A stretch of 64,000 nucleotides of DNA from Sphaerisporangium krabiense (GTDB lineage Bacteria > Actinomycetota > Actinomycetes > Streptosporangiales > Streptosporangiaceae), in the NCBI RefSeq assembly GCF_014200435.1, contig NZ_JACHBR010000001.1, positions 1,178,001-1,242,000 on the forward strand, written 5' to 3'. Positions 34,716 to 44,385 of this stretch are shown here, one piece after another (positions within the stretch are counted from its first letter, which is position 1; every line of letters begins with the position of its first letter). A program made the translations under genes and the position numbers. Below the pieces are notes generated by a model. It had not been told where the DNA came from, searched no databases, and saw nothing but the letters and a program-made list of their open reading frames with translations.

Positions 34716-34797
34716 TGGCAGGTCCAGGGTTCGAACCTGGGTAGGCTGAGCCGACGGTTTTACAGACCGCTCCCTTTGGCCACTCGGGCAACCTGCC
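34716..34797 (-). tRNA. tRNA-Tyr (GTA)
   Basis: 82-base class II tRNA on the minus strand: acceptor GGCAGGT/ACCTGCC, anticodon loop CTGTAAA giving GTA, long variable arm CGGCTCAGCCT-like, T-loop TTCGAAC. CCA is not encoded. Its 3' half is duplicated at 33865-33906, marking it as an integration site. Confidence 0.95.
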
Positions 34798-34938
34798 GTG
34801 TCGGCCGCTCTCGCGGTGACAGGTAGAAGAATAGCGGACTTCAGAGGTGCCTGTGACACCGGTTTGTCCCTGGCCTGATCCACACGAGACGGGGTGAGTG
34901 TCGCTAGGGTCGGGGGGACGAGAGAGGACACCTAACCG

Positions 34939-35427
34939 ATGGCCGACAGCAGTTTCGACGTGGTGAGCAAGATCGACCGGCAGGAGGTCGACAACGCGCT
35001 GAACCAGACGGTCAAGGAGGTCGGGCACCGCTTCGACTTCAAGGGCACGGGGGCCGGGATCGCGTGGTCGGGGCAGGACATCACGATCAAGGCGAACAGC
35101 GAGGAGCGGGCGAACGCGGTCCTTGACGTGTTCAAGGAGAAGATCATCAAGCGTGGCCTGTCGCTGAAGATCTTGGATGCCGGGGAGCCGAAGTTGTCCG
35201 GCAAGGAGTATCACCTGACCGTCGGTCTCAAGGAAGGCATCGACCAGGAGCACGCCAAGAAGATCTCGAAGATCATTCGGGATGAGGGGCCGAAGGGCAT
35301 CAAGGCGCAGATCCAGGGGGACGAGCTCCGGGTCAGCTCCAAGAAGAAGGACGAGCTGCAGGAAGTGATCGCGCTCCTGAAGGGCAAGGACCTGGACATC
35401 GCCCTGCAGTTCACCAACTACCGGTAA
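34939..35427 (+). CDS. YajQ-family nucleotide-binding protein
   Basis: 162 residues with two ferredoxin-like domains typical of YajQ (UPF0234): start [20 protein letters not shown], then [33 protein letters not shown] and the end [13 protein letters not shown]. Some homologues bind cyclic di-GMP or GTP and act as transcriptional co-regulators; in actinomycetes the role is open. It is a single gene next to tRNA-Tyr, a neighbourhood that, from memory, is shared with Streptomyces coelicolor, where SLP1 integrates. A tandem repeat begins directly at its stop codon. Confidence 0.94.
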   Translation: MADSSFDVVSKIDRQEVDNALNQTVKEVGHRFDFKGTGAGIAWSGQDITIKANSEERANAVLDVFKEKIIKRGLSLKILDAGEPKLSGKEYHLTVGLKEGIDQEHAKKISKIIRDEGPKGIKAQIQGDELRVSSKKKDELQEVIALLKGKDLDIALQFTNYR

Positions 35428-35600
35428 CCGGTAGGACGGTTCTGCACGGCGGGTAGGACGGGTCACCGTCAGGACCGGTAGGGCGGGTCTGCACGGCGGG
35501 CAGGACGGGTCACCGTCAGGACCTGTAGCACGGGTCGGCACGGCGGGCAGGACGGGTCACCGTCAGGCCGGTAGGACGGGTCGCGTCAGGGCCGGGTCGG
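35428..35600. repeat. 47-bp tandem repeat after the YajQ gene
   Basis: Units begin at 35428, 35475, 35522 and 35568 (the last partial), each with GGTAGGACGG-like and CACGGCGGG..AGGACGGGTC parts. Units 1-3 differ at a few positions. The array starts right after the stop codon. Confidence 0.85.
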
Positions 35601-35697
35601 GCATCACCGTGAGGATGGGGGCGGGACGTGCTCAGCGGAGTAGTCGGTCGCTGAGGTGTCTCGGGGCTGGTCCGGCGTGGGCCTGGCCGTGTTCGAG

Positions 35698-36030
35698 GGC
35701 GGCCATCCCGGCTTTTCTTCGTGATGGTGTGGAACCGGCTGTTCGGTGTCTGGGGGTGGGGTGGTGGGGACCGGCCGCGGCCTTGTGCGAGGCGGCCATC
35801 CCCTCCTCTTCTCGTGATGGGGGCGAGCCGGCTGTTCGGCGTCTCAAAGGCCGCAGTGGTGGGGACCTAGCGCGACCTTGGTCGGGGCGGTCGTCCCGTC
35901 TTCTCGTGAGTCGAGGCGGTCGTCCCGGCTTCTTCTCGTGATGGGGGCGAGCCGGCTCTTGCGCGTCTCAGCGGGCGGGGGCGTTGGGATCGGGCGCAAC
36001 CTTTTGTGGTGTGGCGGCATCTATTGGGGA
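35698..36030. repeat. Degenerate ~93-bp repeats
   Basis: GGCGGCCATCCC/GGCGGTCGTCCC blocks recur at 35698, 35791, 35886 and 35914, each followed by TTCTCGTGATGG-like and GAGCCGGCT-like blocks. Three diverged copies plus fragments fill the gap up to the next gene. The whole 35428-36048 stretch carries no supportable gene. Confidence 0.75.
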
Positions 36031-36048
36031 TGTCGAAAGGATTGCGCC

Positions 36049-37209
36049 ATGGAGAAGGTGCGCAGGGTTGGGGTCGTCGCCGGGGCCGTTGTGATGGTGG
36101 CGGGTGTGGTCGTGGGAACGGCTCCGGGGGCGAGTGCGAGTGTGTCGGAGGTCAGGCATGCCTCCGCCGCTACGACGGCCAGGGCCGCAGCCGAGGGCAC
36201 GGCGGGTGCGCGGTCCTCGGCGGAGGCGGAGGCCCGGTCCTCGGCGGGGGCGGAGGCGTCCGGCAGGGGGGCTCGGGCGGCTGCTCGGACGCGGGGGGCG
36301 GCGGGGACCGTTCGTTACGCGTGGCTGGGGAGTTGTGCCAAGGGGAAGTACGAGGTCCCTTGCGGGGACTGGAAGTTGGTGATGCGGAGCGGGAAGACCC
36401 TCGCGGTGCGGGACGCGACGGTCTTTCCGGTCAAGGCGAACGGGAAGGCGGACAAGGAGGGCAGCGCGCCGTTCGCGGTGAGCGCGGACGGGACGCGGAT
36501 CCTGTACTTCCGTAAGTCCGACCGCAAGCTGGTCTGGAGGGAGGCCAAGGGCGGCCGGGCGCACGGCCTGCCGGGAGCGACGGCGCGGGTTCCGAAGGGG
36601 ATCGGCATGGACGACGTCCACGCGGCGCTGTCGCCGGACGGCGGCGTGGTGGTGCTGGACTACCTCGACGAGGGCGATCGGTTCCCCACGCTCGTCGTCG
36701 ACCTGGCCGACGGCCACGTGGCGCGCATCCCGGGTTCGGACGCCGTCCACGGCTTCAGCCCGGACGGCCGCCGCATTCTCGTGTCGCGCCAGACCGGCGA
36801 CAACACCACCGAGTTCGCGGTGTACGACACCGAGGGCGCGCAGGCGGAGAGCCGCGAGGTGCCGCAGGTGGTGTCGAACAACGCGCCGGTCGCGCTGGCG
36901 GACGACGGCGTGACGGTCGCGGTGGTGATCGTGCCGTCGAAGGGGCGGCCGCGCCTGCGGCAGTACGACCTGTCGACCGACGCGGTGTCTCCGGCCGTCG
37001 ATCTGCCGATCCCGGCGCAGGACTCGCCGTACCAGATCTTCTGGGACGGCGCGGGCAAGCTGACGCTCTGGCACCTGAGGGCACAGGAGGGCGGGATGAT
37101 CTCCCGCATCACGGCCAGCGCCGTGGATCCGGCGACGGGCGGTCTGCGGAAGATCGATTCCTTCAAGGGCCCGTCCCACGTATGGACCTGGTGGCTTCCC
37201 GGGGAATGA
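36049..37209 (+). CDS. Secreted propeller-like hypothetical protein
   Basis: 386 residues. Signal peptide (VGVVAGAVVMVAGVVVGTAP, cleavage after GASAS), then a low-complexity Ala/Arg/Glu/Gly segment at about 35-85, then a domain with TolB/WD-like blade motifs such as FAVSADGTRILYFRKSDRK, AALSPDGGVVVLDYLDEGD and HGFSPDGRRILVSRQTGDN, each with SxDGxxI/V. That suggests a beta-propeller on the outside of the cell. No catalytic signature. AAAGGA precedes ATG 36049. The Ala-rich stretch has codon repeats that could vary in length. Function unknown. Confidence 0.85.
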   Translation: MEKVRRVGVVAGAVVMVAGVVVGTAPGASASVSEVRHASAATTARAAAEGTAGARSSAEAEARSSAGAEASGRGARAAARTRGAAGTVRYAWLGSCAKGKYEVPCGDWKLVMRSGKTLAVRDATVFPVKANGKADKEGSAPFAVSADGTRILYFRKSDRKLVWREAKGGRAHGLPGATARVPKGIGMDDVHAALSPDGGVVVLDYLDEGDRFPTLVVDLADGHVARIPGSDAVHGFSPDGRRILVSRQTGDNTTEFAVYDTEGAQAESREVPQVVSNNAPVALADDGVTVAVVIVPSKGRPRLRQYDLSTDAVSPAVDLPIPAQDSPYQIFWDGAGKLTLWHLRAQEGGMISRITASAVDPATGGLRKIDSFKGPSHVWTWWLPGE

Positions 37210-37261
37210 CCTCGCACCGGCCCCCGCCGTAAAGTCCCAGGAAAGGGACTAGGAGGGGCAC

Positions 37262-37837
37262 ATGGGGAAGGTGCATGAACGACTGAACGACCGGCTGCGC
37301 GAGTTCATGGCTCGCCAGCCGGTCTTCTTCGTGGCGACGGCGCCCGAGCACGGCGGGCACGTGAACGTCTCGCCCAAGGGGTACGCCGACACGTTCGCCG
37401 TCCTGGACGACACCACGGTCGCCTACCTGGATCTGGACGGCAGCGGCGTGGAGACGATCGCCCACGTCCGGGACAACGGGCGGGTCACCCTCATGTTCGC
37501 GGCGTTCTCCGACCCGCCGAACATCCTGCGGCTGTACGGCCGGGGGCGGGTCGTGACGCCGGGGGACGCGGACTTCGCCGAGCTGCTCACGCTGTTCGGC
37601 CCGCATCCCGGCGTCCGGTCGATCATCGTCGTGGAATGTGATCGCATTTCCGACTCGTGCGGGTTCAGCGTGCCGTTCATGACCTTCGACAAGGACCGCA
37701 CGCTGCTGGACGAATGGGCGGAACGCAAGGACGTCCAGCAGAAGCGCGCCTACCGGGCGAGGAACAACCGCGAGAGCGTCGACGGCCTCCCCGCCCTGAG
37801 CGCCGAGGAGACGGACCCCGTGACGCAGCGCTCCTGA
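37262..37837 (+). CDS. Pyridoxamine 5'-phosphate oxidase-fold (flavin-binding) protein
   Basis: 191 residues of the split-barrel FMN-binding family: FMARQPVFFVATAPEHGGHV, SPKGYADTFAVLDDTTVAYL and NILRLYGRGRVVTPGD are typical of the actinomycete branch annotated as pyridoxamine 5'-phosphate oxidase-like. Most such proteins do not make pyridoxal phosphate; flavin or F420 cofactors and unknown substrates are usual. AGGAGGGG before ATG 37262 is an excellent ribosome site. It converges on htpX with a gap of 20 bases and has no operon partner. Confidence 0.88.
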   Translation: MGKVHERLNDRLREFMARQPVFFVATAPEHGGHVNVSPKGYADTFAVLDDTTVAYLDLDGSGVETIAHVRDNGRVTLMFAAFSDPPNILRLYGRGRVVTPGDADFAELLTLFGPHPGVRSIIVVECDRISDSCGFSVPFMTFDKDRTLLDEWAERKDVQQKRAYRARNNRESVDGLPALSAEETDPVTQRS

Positions 37838-37857
37838 CGGCGGCCCGCACGGGCCGG

Positions 37858-38712
37858 TCAGCGCGGGTAGCCGGCGAGGCGTTCGAGGCGGGCGACGCGG
37901 GCGGCGGTCGAGGGGTGGGTCGCGAACAGGCGGCCGACCCCGGCGCCGCGGAACGGGTTGGCGATCATGAGGTGGGACGCCGAGGTGAGGCGGCTCTCCT
38001 CCGGCAGCGGCAGCTGCCGGGCGCCCATCTCGATCTTGCGCAGCGCCGAGGCGAGGCCGAGCGGGTCGCCGGTGAGCAGGGCGCCGGACTCGTCGGCCTG
38101 GAACTCGCGGGACCGCGAGATCGCCATCTGGATCATGCCGGCGGCGACCGGGCCGAGGATCATCATCAGCAGCGCGCCGAAGAAGCCCGGCCCGCCGTCG
38201 TCGTCGTCCGAGCCGCCGAAGAACACGGCGATGTAGCTGCAGTAGGTGATCATCGTGGCGAGGGCGGCGGCGACCGAGGAGATCAGGATGTCGCGGTTGT
38301 AGACGTGCGACAGCTCGTGCGCGATCACCCCGCGCAGCTCGCGCTCGTTCAACAGCCGCAGCAGCCCGTAGGTGACGCAGACGGACGCCCTGCGCGGGGA
38401 GCGGCCGGTGGCGAAGGCGTTCGGCTGCATGGTGGGCGAGACGTAGAGGCGCGGCATGGGCTGGCGGGCGTCCGTCGACAGCTCCCGGACGATGCGGTAC
38501 AGAGTGGGCTGTTCGACCTCGCTGACGGGCCGGGCGCGCATGGCGGACAGGGCGATGCGGTCGGAGAAGAAGTACGCGACTCCGTTGGCGGCCAACGCGA
38601 CGACGACGGCGAGTTGCACACCACGACCGCCCCCCAGCCACGCGCCCCCCACCAGGATCAACGCGGACAGGGCACCGAGGAGAACGGCGGTTCGCAGGCC
38701 GTTGTGGTGCAC
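37858..38712 (-). CDS. htpX: M48 zinc metalloprotease HtpX
   Basis: 284-residue membrane protease of quality control, active site facing the cytoplasm. Two N-terminal helices, then the zinc motif VIAHELSHVYNRD (about 129-141), two central helices and the third ligand in SREFQADESGA. It degrades damaged membrane proteins together with FtsH in known cases. Gene order htpX next to nuoN recalls the second nuo cluster of Streptomyces (from memory). Start ATG 38712 is preceded by GGGGGAAG. Confidence 0.94.
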   Translation of the reverse strand: MHHNGLRTAVLLGALSALILVGGAWLGGGRGVQLAVVVALAANGVAYFFSDRIALSAMRARPVSEVEQPTLYRIVRELSTDARQPMPRLYVSPTMQPNAFATGRSPRRASVCVTYGLLRLLNERELRGVIAHELSHVYNRDILISSVAAALATMITYCSYIAVFFGGSDDDDGGPGFFGALLMMILGPVAAGMIQMAISRSREFQADESGALLTGDPLGLASALRKIEMGARQLPLPEESRLTSASHLMIANPFRGAGVGRLFATHPSTAARVARLERLAGYPR

Positions 38713-38894
38713 GCTTCCCCCTTCCGGATGTTGCGCTCATCCCTGGCAACGCTTGTGGCCTGCCCGAACGTTCCCGCCGACCGGGCGTGGCGGCTCAAAT
38801 CCATGGGGGAGCGCACGATCGCGACAAGCGCCGCCGGGCCGGTCCGGTATTCCCACGGCGCGCCGGGCGGCGTACGGCACCGGCCGCCGAGGGG

Positions 38895-40358
38895 TCAGCC
38901 GACGGCGGAGAGCACGAGTTGCGGCGCCACGGAGAAGGCCACGGAGACGAGCAGCGCGGCGGCGACGGCGATCGTCACCGGACGGACGGCGACGCCTCCC
39001 GCGGGTCGCGCGCCGGGGGCCGGGGTGAAGAGGCGGGCGGTCCAGGCGATGTAGTAGTAGAGCCCGATCACGGTGTTGACCGCCATGACCACGGCGAGCC
39101 ATCCGAGGCCGCCCTGGACGATCTCGCGGAACACCACGATCTTGGCGAAGAGCCCGGACAGGCCCGGGGGCAGGCCGGCCAGGCAGATCAGGAAGAAGCC
39201 GAGCGCGACCGCGGCGGCGGGCCGGCGGAAGGCCAGCCCCCGGTAGTCCTCCAGCTCGTCGCGCCCGCCGGTGGTCATCACGACGGCGAACGCGCCGGCG
39301 TTCATCGCCGCGTAGATGGCGAGGTAGGCGGTGGACGCCGCCGCGGACGTCTTCGCGGCCACGGCCAGCGCGGCGAGGATGTAGCCGGACTGGGCGACCG
39401 AGGACCAGGCGAGCAGCCGTACGGCGTGCCGCTGCCGCAGGGCGAGCAGGTTGCCCGCGGTCATGGTGAGCGCCGCCAGGACGGCCACGACGGGCCCCCA
39501 GAGGGCCGCCTGGCCCGCGAGCGCGATCGTCAGGACCAGGATGAGCCCGGCGAACCCGGCGGCCTTGGAGATGACCGAGAGGAACGCGGCGACCGGGACG
39601 GGCGCGCCCTGGTAGACGTCGCCGGCCCAGAAGTGGAAGGGAACCGCGGCGATCTTGAAGGCGAACCCGGCCAGGACGAGCACGACCGCGACCGTGATCA
39701 CCCCGGCGGGGACGGCCGCCGGGGGCGCGGCGAGGCGGGCGGCGATGCGGTCGAGGTGCACGGACGCGGTCAGGCCGTAGATCAGCGAGACGCCGAACAG
39801 CATGACCGCCGTGGAGGTGACCGAGACGAGGAACAGCTTCAGCGCCGCCTCCGACGCCCGCGCGTCGTACCGCTTGAGCGCGGTGAGCGCGAACACGGGC
39901 AGGGACACCAGTTCCAGCGCGACGACCAGCATGACCAGGTCGCGGGACGCGGGCAGCGTGACGGCGCCGGTCAGCGCGCACAGCAGCAGGAAGTACCACT
40001 CCCCCGCCGGGATGGCCGCGCCGGCGAGCTGGGTCATCGAGAGCAGCACGATGACCACGGCCGTGGCGAGGACGATGGCGGCGAAGACCTGCGTGAGACC
40101 GTCGGCGACGTACGAGCACGAGGCGGGGAGGCCCGAGGGCTCGGCGGGCACGCAGAACGTGGCGAGCCGGTCGCCCCGCGCGGCCTGGACGGCGACGGCG
40201 GCCAGCGCGCCGAGGACGCCGGCGAGCGTGACGAGACCGAGGGCCGTACGGGTGGCGGGCGTGCGCGGGAGGAAGACGTCCAGCAGCAGCACCGCCCCGG
40301 CCAGCAGCGCCAGGATCAGCGGGGGCGCGACGGCCGCGTAGTCGATGGACTGGATCAT
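38895..40358 (-). CDS. nuoN: Complex I membrane subunit NuoN
   Basis: 487 residues, about 14 helices, one of three antiporter-like subunits of respiratory complex I. Conserved ALELVSLPVFAL (with the Glu of helix 5), AGFAFKIAAVPFHFWAGDVY (Lys of helix 7) and LLAWSSVAQSGYI are present, so the proton path looks intact. Last gene of the nuoIJKLMN run; ATG 40358 overlaps the nuoM stop as ATGA. It belongs to a reduced gene set without nuoD-G. No terminator of note follows within the 180-base gap to htpX. Confidence 0.94.
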   Translation of the reverse strand: MIQSIDYAAVAPPLILALLAGAVLLLDVFLPRTPATRTALGLVTLAGVLGALAAVAVQAARGDRLATFCVPAEPSGLPASCSYVADGLTQVFAAIVLATAVVIVLLSMTQLAGAAIPAGEWYFLLLCALTGAVTLPASRDLVMLVVALELVSLPVFALTALKRYDARASEAALKLFLVSVTSTAVMLFGVSLIYGLTASVHLDRIAARLAAPPAAVPAGVITVAVVLVLAGFAFKIAAVPFHFWAGDVYQGAPVPVAAFLSVISKAAGFAGLILVLTIALAGQAALWGPVVAVLAALTMTAGNLLALRQRHAVRLLAWSSVAQSGYILAALAVAAKTSAAASTAYLAIYAAMNAGAFAVVMTTGGRDELEDYRGLAFRRPAAAVALGFFLICLAGLPPGLSGLFAKIVVFREIVQGGLGWLAVVMAVNTVIGLYYYIAWTARLFTPAPGARPAGGVAVRPVTIAVAAALLVSVAFSVAPQLVLSAVG

Positions 40359-42085
40359 CGTGCCCCCAGGAACGCCTGGACGGCGGGGTCGGTGAGGGAG
40401 AGGAGCAGCTTGGGCCAGAGGCCGAGGGCGAGCGTGAGGACCACCAGCGGGATCCAGGAGGCCAGCTCGTACGGGGTCACGTCGCCCGGACGGCCGGGGC
40501 CGGCGGCCGGGCCGGGGGGCACGGGGCCCTCTCCCGCGGCGGCGAGCCGGGCCTCGCGCTCCTCGGCCACGGCGGTGCCGGTCGCGACGGGCTCGACGGG
40601 CTCGGCCCCCTCCACCGGCTGGACGCTTCCGGGGCGTGACACGTCGGGCGGGGTGCGGACGCGGGGTTCCTCCGGTATCTCGGCCGTGACGACCAGCGGT
40701 TCTTCGGCCGCGGGGCCGCCGCCGGGGTAGGCGAGGGCGGGCAGGGGCTCGCGGGGCGGGCCGTGGGTCAGGCGGGAGAGCATGAGGAGGAAGTAGGCCG
40801 CCGTGAGCACGCCGCCGAGGCCGCCGACGGCCATGAAGGCGAGGAACAGCGGGCGTGACTGCCCGGGGGCGGGCCGGAAGGCGCCGAGCAGCGCGAGCAT
40901 CTCGCCCCAGAACCCGGCCAGGCCGGGCACGCCGAGCGAGGCGATGGCGGCGAAGGTGAGCAGCGAGGCGAGGTACGGCAGGCGGGCGAGCATGCCGCTG
41001 CCGAGCCGGGACATCTCGGTGGTCCCGTACCGCTCCTTGACGGCGCCGGCGAGGAAGAACAGCAGCCCCGTGATCACACCATGGGCGATATTTCCGAACA
41101 AAGCGGCGTTCATCCCGACGGGCGTGAGCGTCGCCAGCCCCAGCAGGACGAACCCCATGTGCCCCACCGACGAGTACGCGATCATGCGCTTGAGGTCGCG
41201 CTGCGCCAGGCAGGCCAGCGACCCGTACACGATGCCCGCCACGGCGAACGCGCCGAGGAACGGCGCCACGGCGGCGGCCCCCTCGGGCAGGACCGGGACG
41301 GCGATCCGTGCGAGCCCGTAGGTGCCCATCTTGAGCAGGACGCCCGCGAGCAGCACCGACCCGACCGTCGGCGCCTCGGTGTGCGCGGCGGGGAGCCAGG
41401 TGTGCAGCGGCCACATCGGCGCCTTGACCGCGAACCCCAGCGCGACCGCGAGGAACGCGAGCACCTGGACGCCGCGCGACAGGCCCGCCCCGTGGGCCTC
41501 GGCCAGCCGGACCATGTCCAGGGTGCCGGTGTGCGCCCAGATCAGCAGCAGGCCGAGCAGGAGGACGGCCGAGCCGAGCAGGGTGTAGAGGATGAACTTC
41601 ACCGCCGCGGCCCTGCGCCCCGCGCCGCCCCAGACCGCGATCACGAAGTACATCGGGACCAGGACGATCTCGAAGAACACGAAGAACAGCAGCAGGTCCA
41701 GCGCCAGGAAAGTGCCGATCATGCCGACTTCGAGCACCAGCAGCGTGAACACCAGCGCGCGGTGGCGTCCCCCCTCGGGACGGTGGCGGGTCAGGTAGAG
41801 GAAGCACAGGAACGTCAGCAGCGCCGTCATCACCACCAGCGGCAGCGACACCCCGTCCACGCCGAGGTGGAAGCGCAGGCCGAGCCCGGGGATCCAGGGA
41901 CGGTCGATCGCGAACTGCACGTCCCCGGCCCTGCCGGCGTCGAAGCCCGCGGCCACCACCACGGCCACGGCCAGCGTCACGCCCGAGACCACCGCGCCGT
42001 ACCAGCGGGGCGCGGCGCGGGTGAGCAGCAGCACGGCCGCGCCGGCGAGCGGAACGGCGAGGAGGACCACCGGCAGAACGCTCAT
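40355..42085 (-). CDS. nuoM: Complex I membrane subunit NuoM with a hydrophilic insert
   Basis: 576 residues. Antiporter-like subunit with the helix-5 glutamate in FFEIVLVPMYFVIAVWGG, the lysine in GFAVKAPMWPLHTWLP and MIAYSSVGHMGFVLLG. Between the penultimate helix (ending near 435) and the last helix (about 540) lies an insert of about 95 residues, rich in Pro, Glu, Ala and Val, absent from classical NuoM. It is placed on one side of the membrane by position and looks disordered. 4-base overlaps with nuoL and nuoN show coupled translation. Confidence 0.94.
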   Translation of the reverse strand: MSVLPVVLLAVPLAGAAVLLLTRAAPRWYGAVVSGVTLAVAVVVAAGFDAGRAGDVQFAIDRPWIPGLGLRFHLGVDGVSLPLVVMTALLTFLCFLYLTRHRPEGGRHRALVFTLLVLEVGMIGTFLALDLLLFFVFFEIVLVPMYFVIAVWGGAGRRAAAVKFILYTLLGSAVLLLGLLLIWAHTGTLDMVRLAEAHGAGLSRGVQVLAFLAVALGFAVKAPMWPLHTWLPAAHTEAPTVGSVLLAGVLLKMGTYGLARIAVPVLPEGAAAVAPFLGAFAVAGIVYGSLACLAQRDLKRMIAYSSVGHMGFVLLGLATLTPVGMNAALFGNIAHGVITGLLFFLAGAVKERYGTTEMSRLGSGMLARLPYLASLLTFAAIASLGVPGLAGFWGEMLALLGAFRPAPGQSRPLFLAFMAVGGLGGVLTAAYFLLMLSRLTHGPPREPLPALAYPGGGPAAEEPLVVTAEIPEEPRVRTPPDVSRPGSVQPVEGAEPVEPVATGTAVAEEREARLAAAGEGPVPPGPAAGPGRPGDVTPYELASWIPLVVLTLALGLWPKLLLSLTDPAVQAFLGAR

Positions 42086-44031
42086 CCCAGCACCACCGCC
42101 GCGACCACGAGGATCAGCACGCCGGTGAGGACGCCCGTGAGGTAGAGCTGGGCGTTGCCGGTCTGGACGCGGCGCAGCGCGCCGGAGGCGGCGAGCGTGA
42201 GCCTGCCGGACCCGCGCACCGCGCCGTCCACGACGGTGTCGTCCGCGCGGGCGACGACGCCGGCCAGCCACAGCACGGGGGTGACGAACAGCCGGCGGTA
42301 GACGGCGTCGACGTGGAAGGCCGCCTCGCACGGGGCCCGCAGGGGGCCGAGGACGCGGGCCGGGTCGGCGGCGGGGTCGGCGCGCCAGGCCGCGTAGACG
42401 ACGCCCGCGCCGAGCAGGGCGACGAGGACGCTGGTGACCGCCGACGGCCACTCCAGCAGCTCCGTACCCCCGAAGCCGAGCAGCAGCGCGGGGACGGCGA
42501 GCGCGCCGATGGGCAGCAGCATGGACGGCGGGGCCTCGCGGCCGTCGTAGACGTGCGCGACGCCGGGCTCCGGCTCGGGCAGGCCGACGTTGTGGACGCG
42601 GCTCGCGCCGAAGAACGTGCGCAGCCAGAGCCTGGTGGCGTACGCGCCGGTCACGGCGACGGTGAGCAGCGCGCAGCCGTACAGCAGCCAGGCGGCCGCG
42701 TCGGTGAGGACGTGGCCGCCGGTGGAGTGCTCGATGGCGGCGAGCACGGCGTCCTTGCTGAAGAAGCCGCTGGTGGGCGGCAGCCCGGCGAGGGCAGCCA
42801 GGCCGATGGTCATGGCGGGGAAGGTGATCGTCATGGAGCGGCGCAGGCCGCCCATGTCGCTCATCAGGTTGGAGCCGACGGCGTGGATCACCGCGCCCGC
42901 GCACAGGAACAGCAGCGCCTTGAACGCGCCGTGCGTGACCAGGTGGAAGATCGCCGTGAGGTCGGACCCGGCGGCCAGGCCCCCGGCCATGTAGGCGAGC
43001 TGGCTGATCGTCGAGTAGGCGAGGACGCGTTTCAGGTCGTCCTGGGCGAGGGCGGCGAGGGCGGCGCCCAGCATGCCGAGGGAGGCGATGACGGCCAGCA
43101 GGTCGAGCGTGGGCCGGGCGGGCAGGAACGCCGGGAAGAGCCGGGCGACGACGAAGATTCCGGCGGCGACCATGGTGGCGGCGTGGATGAGCGCGCTGAT
43201 CGGCGTGGGACCGGCCATGGCGTCGGGCAGCCAGGTGTGCAGGGGGGCCTGGGCGCTCTTTCCCGCCACGCCGAGCAGGATGAGCATGGTGGCGGCGACC
43301 AGCACGGGCGTCGGGAGGTACGGCGCGCGGGCGATCACCTCGTCGACGCGGAAGCTCCCGGCGGCGACGCCGAGCGTGAACAGGCCGAAGAGGAAGCCCA
43401 CGTCGCCGAGGCGGGTGACGAGGAACGCCTTGACGGCCGCGCGGGAGTTGGCGCGGTCCTCCCACCAGTGGCCGATCAGCAGGTAGGAGCACAGGCCCAT
43501 GACCTCCCAGCCCACGTAGAGGATCAGCAGGTCCCCGGCGTGGACGACCAGCAGCATGGCGCTGGTGAAGAGGCTGATGAACGCGCTGTAGGACGGGTAG
43601 CGCGGCTCGTCGCGCATGTACCCGACCGAGTAGATCTGCACGGCGAGGGCGACCACGGTGACCAGGACGGCGAGGAGCGCGGCGAGCGGGTCCACGCGCA
43701 GGCCCACCGTGATGGGGATGCCGCCGGTGTCGACGGTGAACGGCAGGGTGGCGGTGATCACGCACGTCCGGTCGTTCCAGGCGGAGGCGCCGGGCGGGGT
43801 GACGGCGGGCGGGGCGTAGTGCCAGACGTAGGCGAACAGCCAGACGGCCAGGACCATGGAGATCGCCGTGGGCAGTGTCGCGATGAGCGAGGCGCGCCAG
43901 TAGGCGTGACGGTCCACCGCGCCGGGCGGCGTGGCGCGCCACGGGCGGCGGGTGAGGAGCAGCCCGGCCGCGGCGGCGAGGAAGGGCAGGAGGACGACGG
44001 CGACCGGGGTCCAGGCGCCCGGGGCGATCAC
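42082..44031 (-). CDS. nuoL: Complex I membrane subunit NuoL
   Basis: 649 residues, the distal antiporter-like subunit with the long lateral helix at its C-terminus. Visible motifs: [19 protein letters not shown] (helix 5 region), [20 protein letters not shown] (helix 7 lysine) and [14 protein letters not shown]. Proton-channel residues look intact. Start GTG 44031 overlaps the nuoK stop as GTGA and the end overlaps nuoM as ATGA. Part of a complex I gene set that lacks the NADH module. Confidence 0.95.
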   Translation of the reverse strand: MIAPGAWTPVAVVLLPFLAAAAGLLLTRRPWRATPPGAVDRHAYWRASLIATLPTAISMVLAVWLFAYVWHYAPPAVTPPGASAWNDRTCVITATLPFTVDTGGIPITVGLRVDPLAALLAVLVTVVALAVQIYSVGYMRDEPRYPSYSAFISLFTSAMLLVVHAGDLLILYVGWEVMGLCSYLLIGHWWEDRANSRAAVKAFLVTRLGDVGFLFGLFTLGVAAGSFRVDEVIARAPYLPTPVLVAATMLILLGVAGKSAQAPLHTWLPDAMAGPTPISALIHAATMVAAGIFVVARLFPAFLPARPTLDLLAVIASLGMLGAALAALAQDDLKRVLAYSTISQLAYMAGGLAAGSDLTAIFHLVTHGAFKALLFLCAGAVIHAVGSNLMSDMGGLRRSMTITFPAMTIGLAALAGLPPTSGFFSKDAVLAAIEHSTGGHVLTDAAAWLLYGCALLTVAVTGAYATRLWLRTFFGASRVHNVGLPEPEPGVAHVYDGREAPPSMLLPIGALAVPALLLGFGGTELLEWPSAVTSVLVALLGAGVVYAAWRADPAADPARVLGPLRAPCEAAFHVDAVYRRLFVTPVLWLAGVVARADDTVVDGAVRGSGRLTLAASGALRRVQTGNAQLYLTGVLTGVLILVVAAVVLG

Positions 44032-44384
44032 GACGCGCCGTCCCTGGCGTGCGCGGCCTCGGCCTCCCGGTCGGCGCCGGGCTCGGCGAGGTCGTGGACC
44101 TGGTCGAGGGCGACCGTGCGCCGGTTGCGGAAGACGGCGAGGACGATCGCCAGGCCGACGCCCAGTTCGGCGGCGGCGATCACGATGACGAACAGCGTCA
44201 GCACCTGGCCCCCGTGGAGGGCGTCCCTGAGCCAGACGTCGAACGCGACCAGGTTGAGGTTGACCGCGTTCAGCATCAGCTCGACGGACATCAGGACCAG
44301 GATGGTGTTGCGCCGGGCCAGCACGCCGTACACGCCGATGGAGAACAGCAGCGCGGCCAGCACGGCGGGGTAGACGACGTGCAC
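44028..44384 (-). CDS. nuoK: Complex I membrane subunit NuoK
   Basis: 118 residues, three helices, with both buried glutamates of the family: [12 protein letters not shown] and [13 protein letters not shown]. The C-terminus has a hydrophilic tail of about 20 residues not found in the shortest NuoK. GGAAAGGA precedes GTG 44384, and only one base separates it from the nuoJ stop. Confidence 0.94.
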   Translation of the reverse strand: MHVVYPAVLAALLFSIGVYGVLARRNTILVLMSVELMLNAVNLNLVAFDVWLRDALHGGQVLTLFVIVIAAAELGVGLAIVLAVFRNRRTVALDQVHDLAEPGADREAEAAHARDGAS

Positions 44385-44385
44385 G

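Noticed and set aside
35428..36030. CRISPR array
   Set aside because: Repeats are directly adjacent with no unique spacers of constant length, diverged between units, and no cas genes are present.
42313..44373. 686-codon plus-strand frame over nuoL and nuoK
   Set aside because: Antisense shadow; the sense strand encodes intact complex I subunits.
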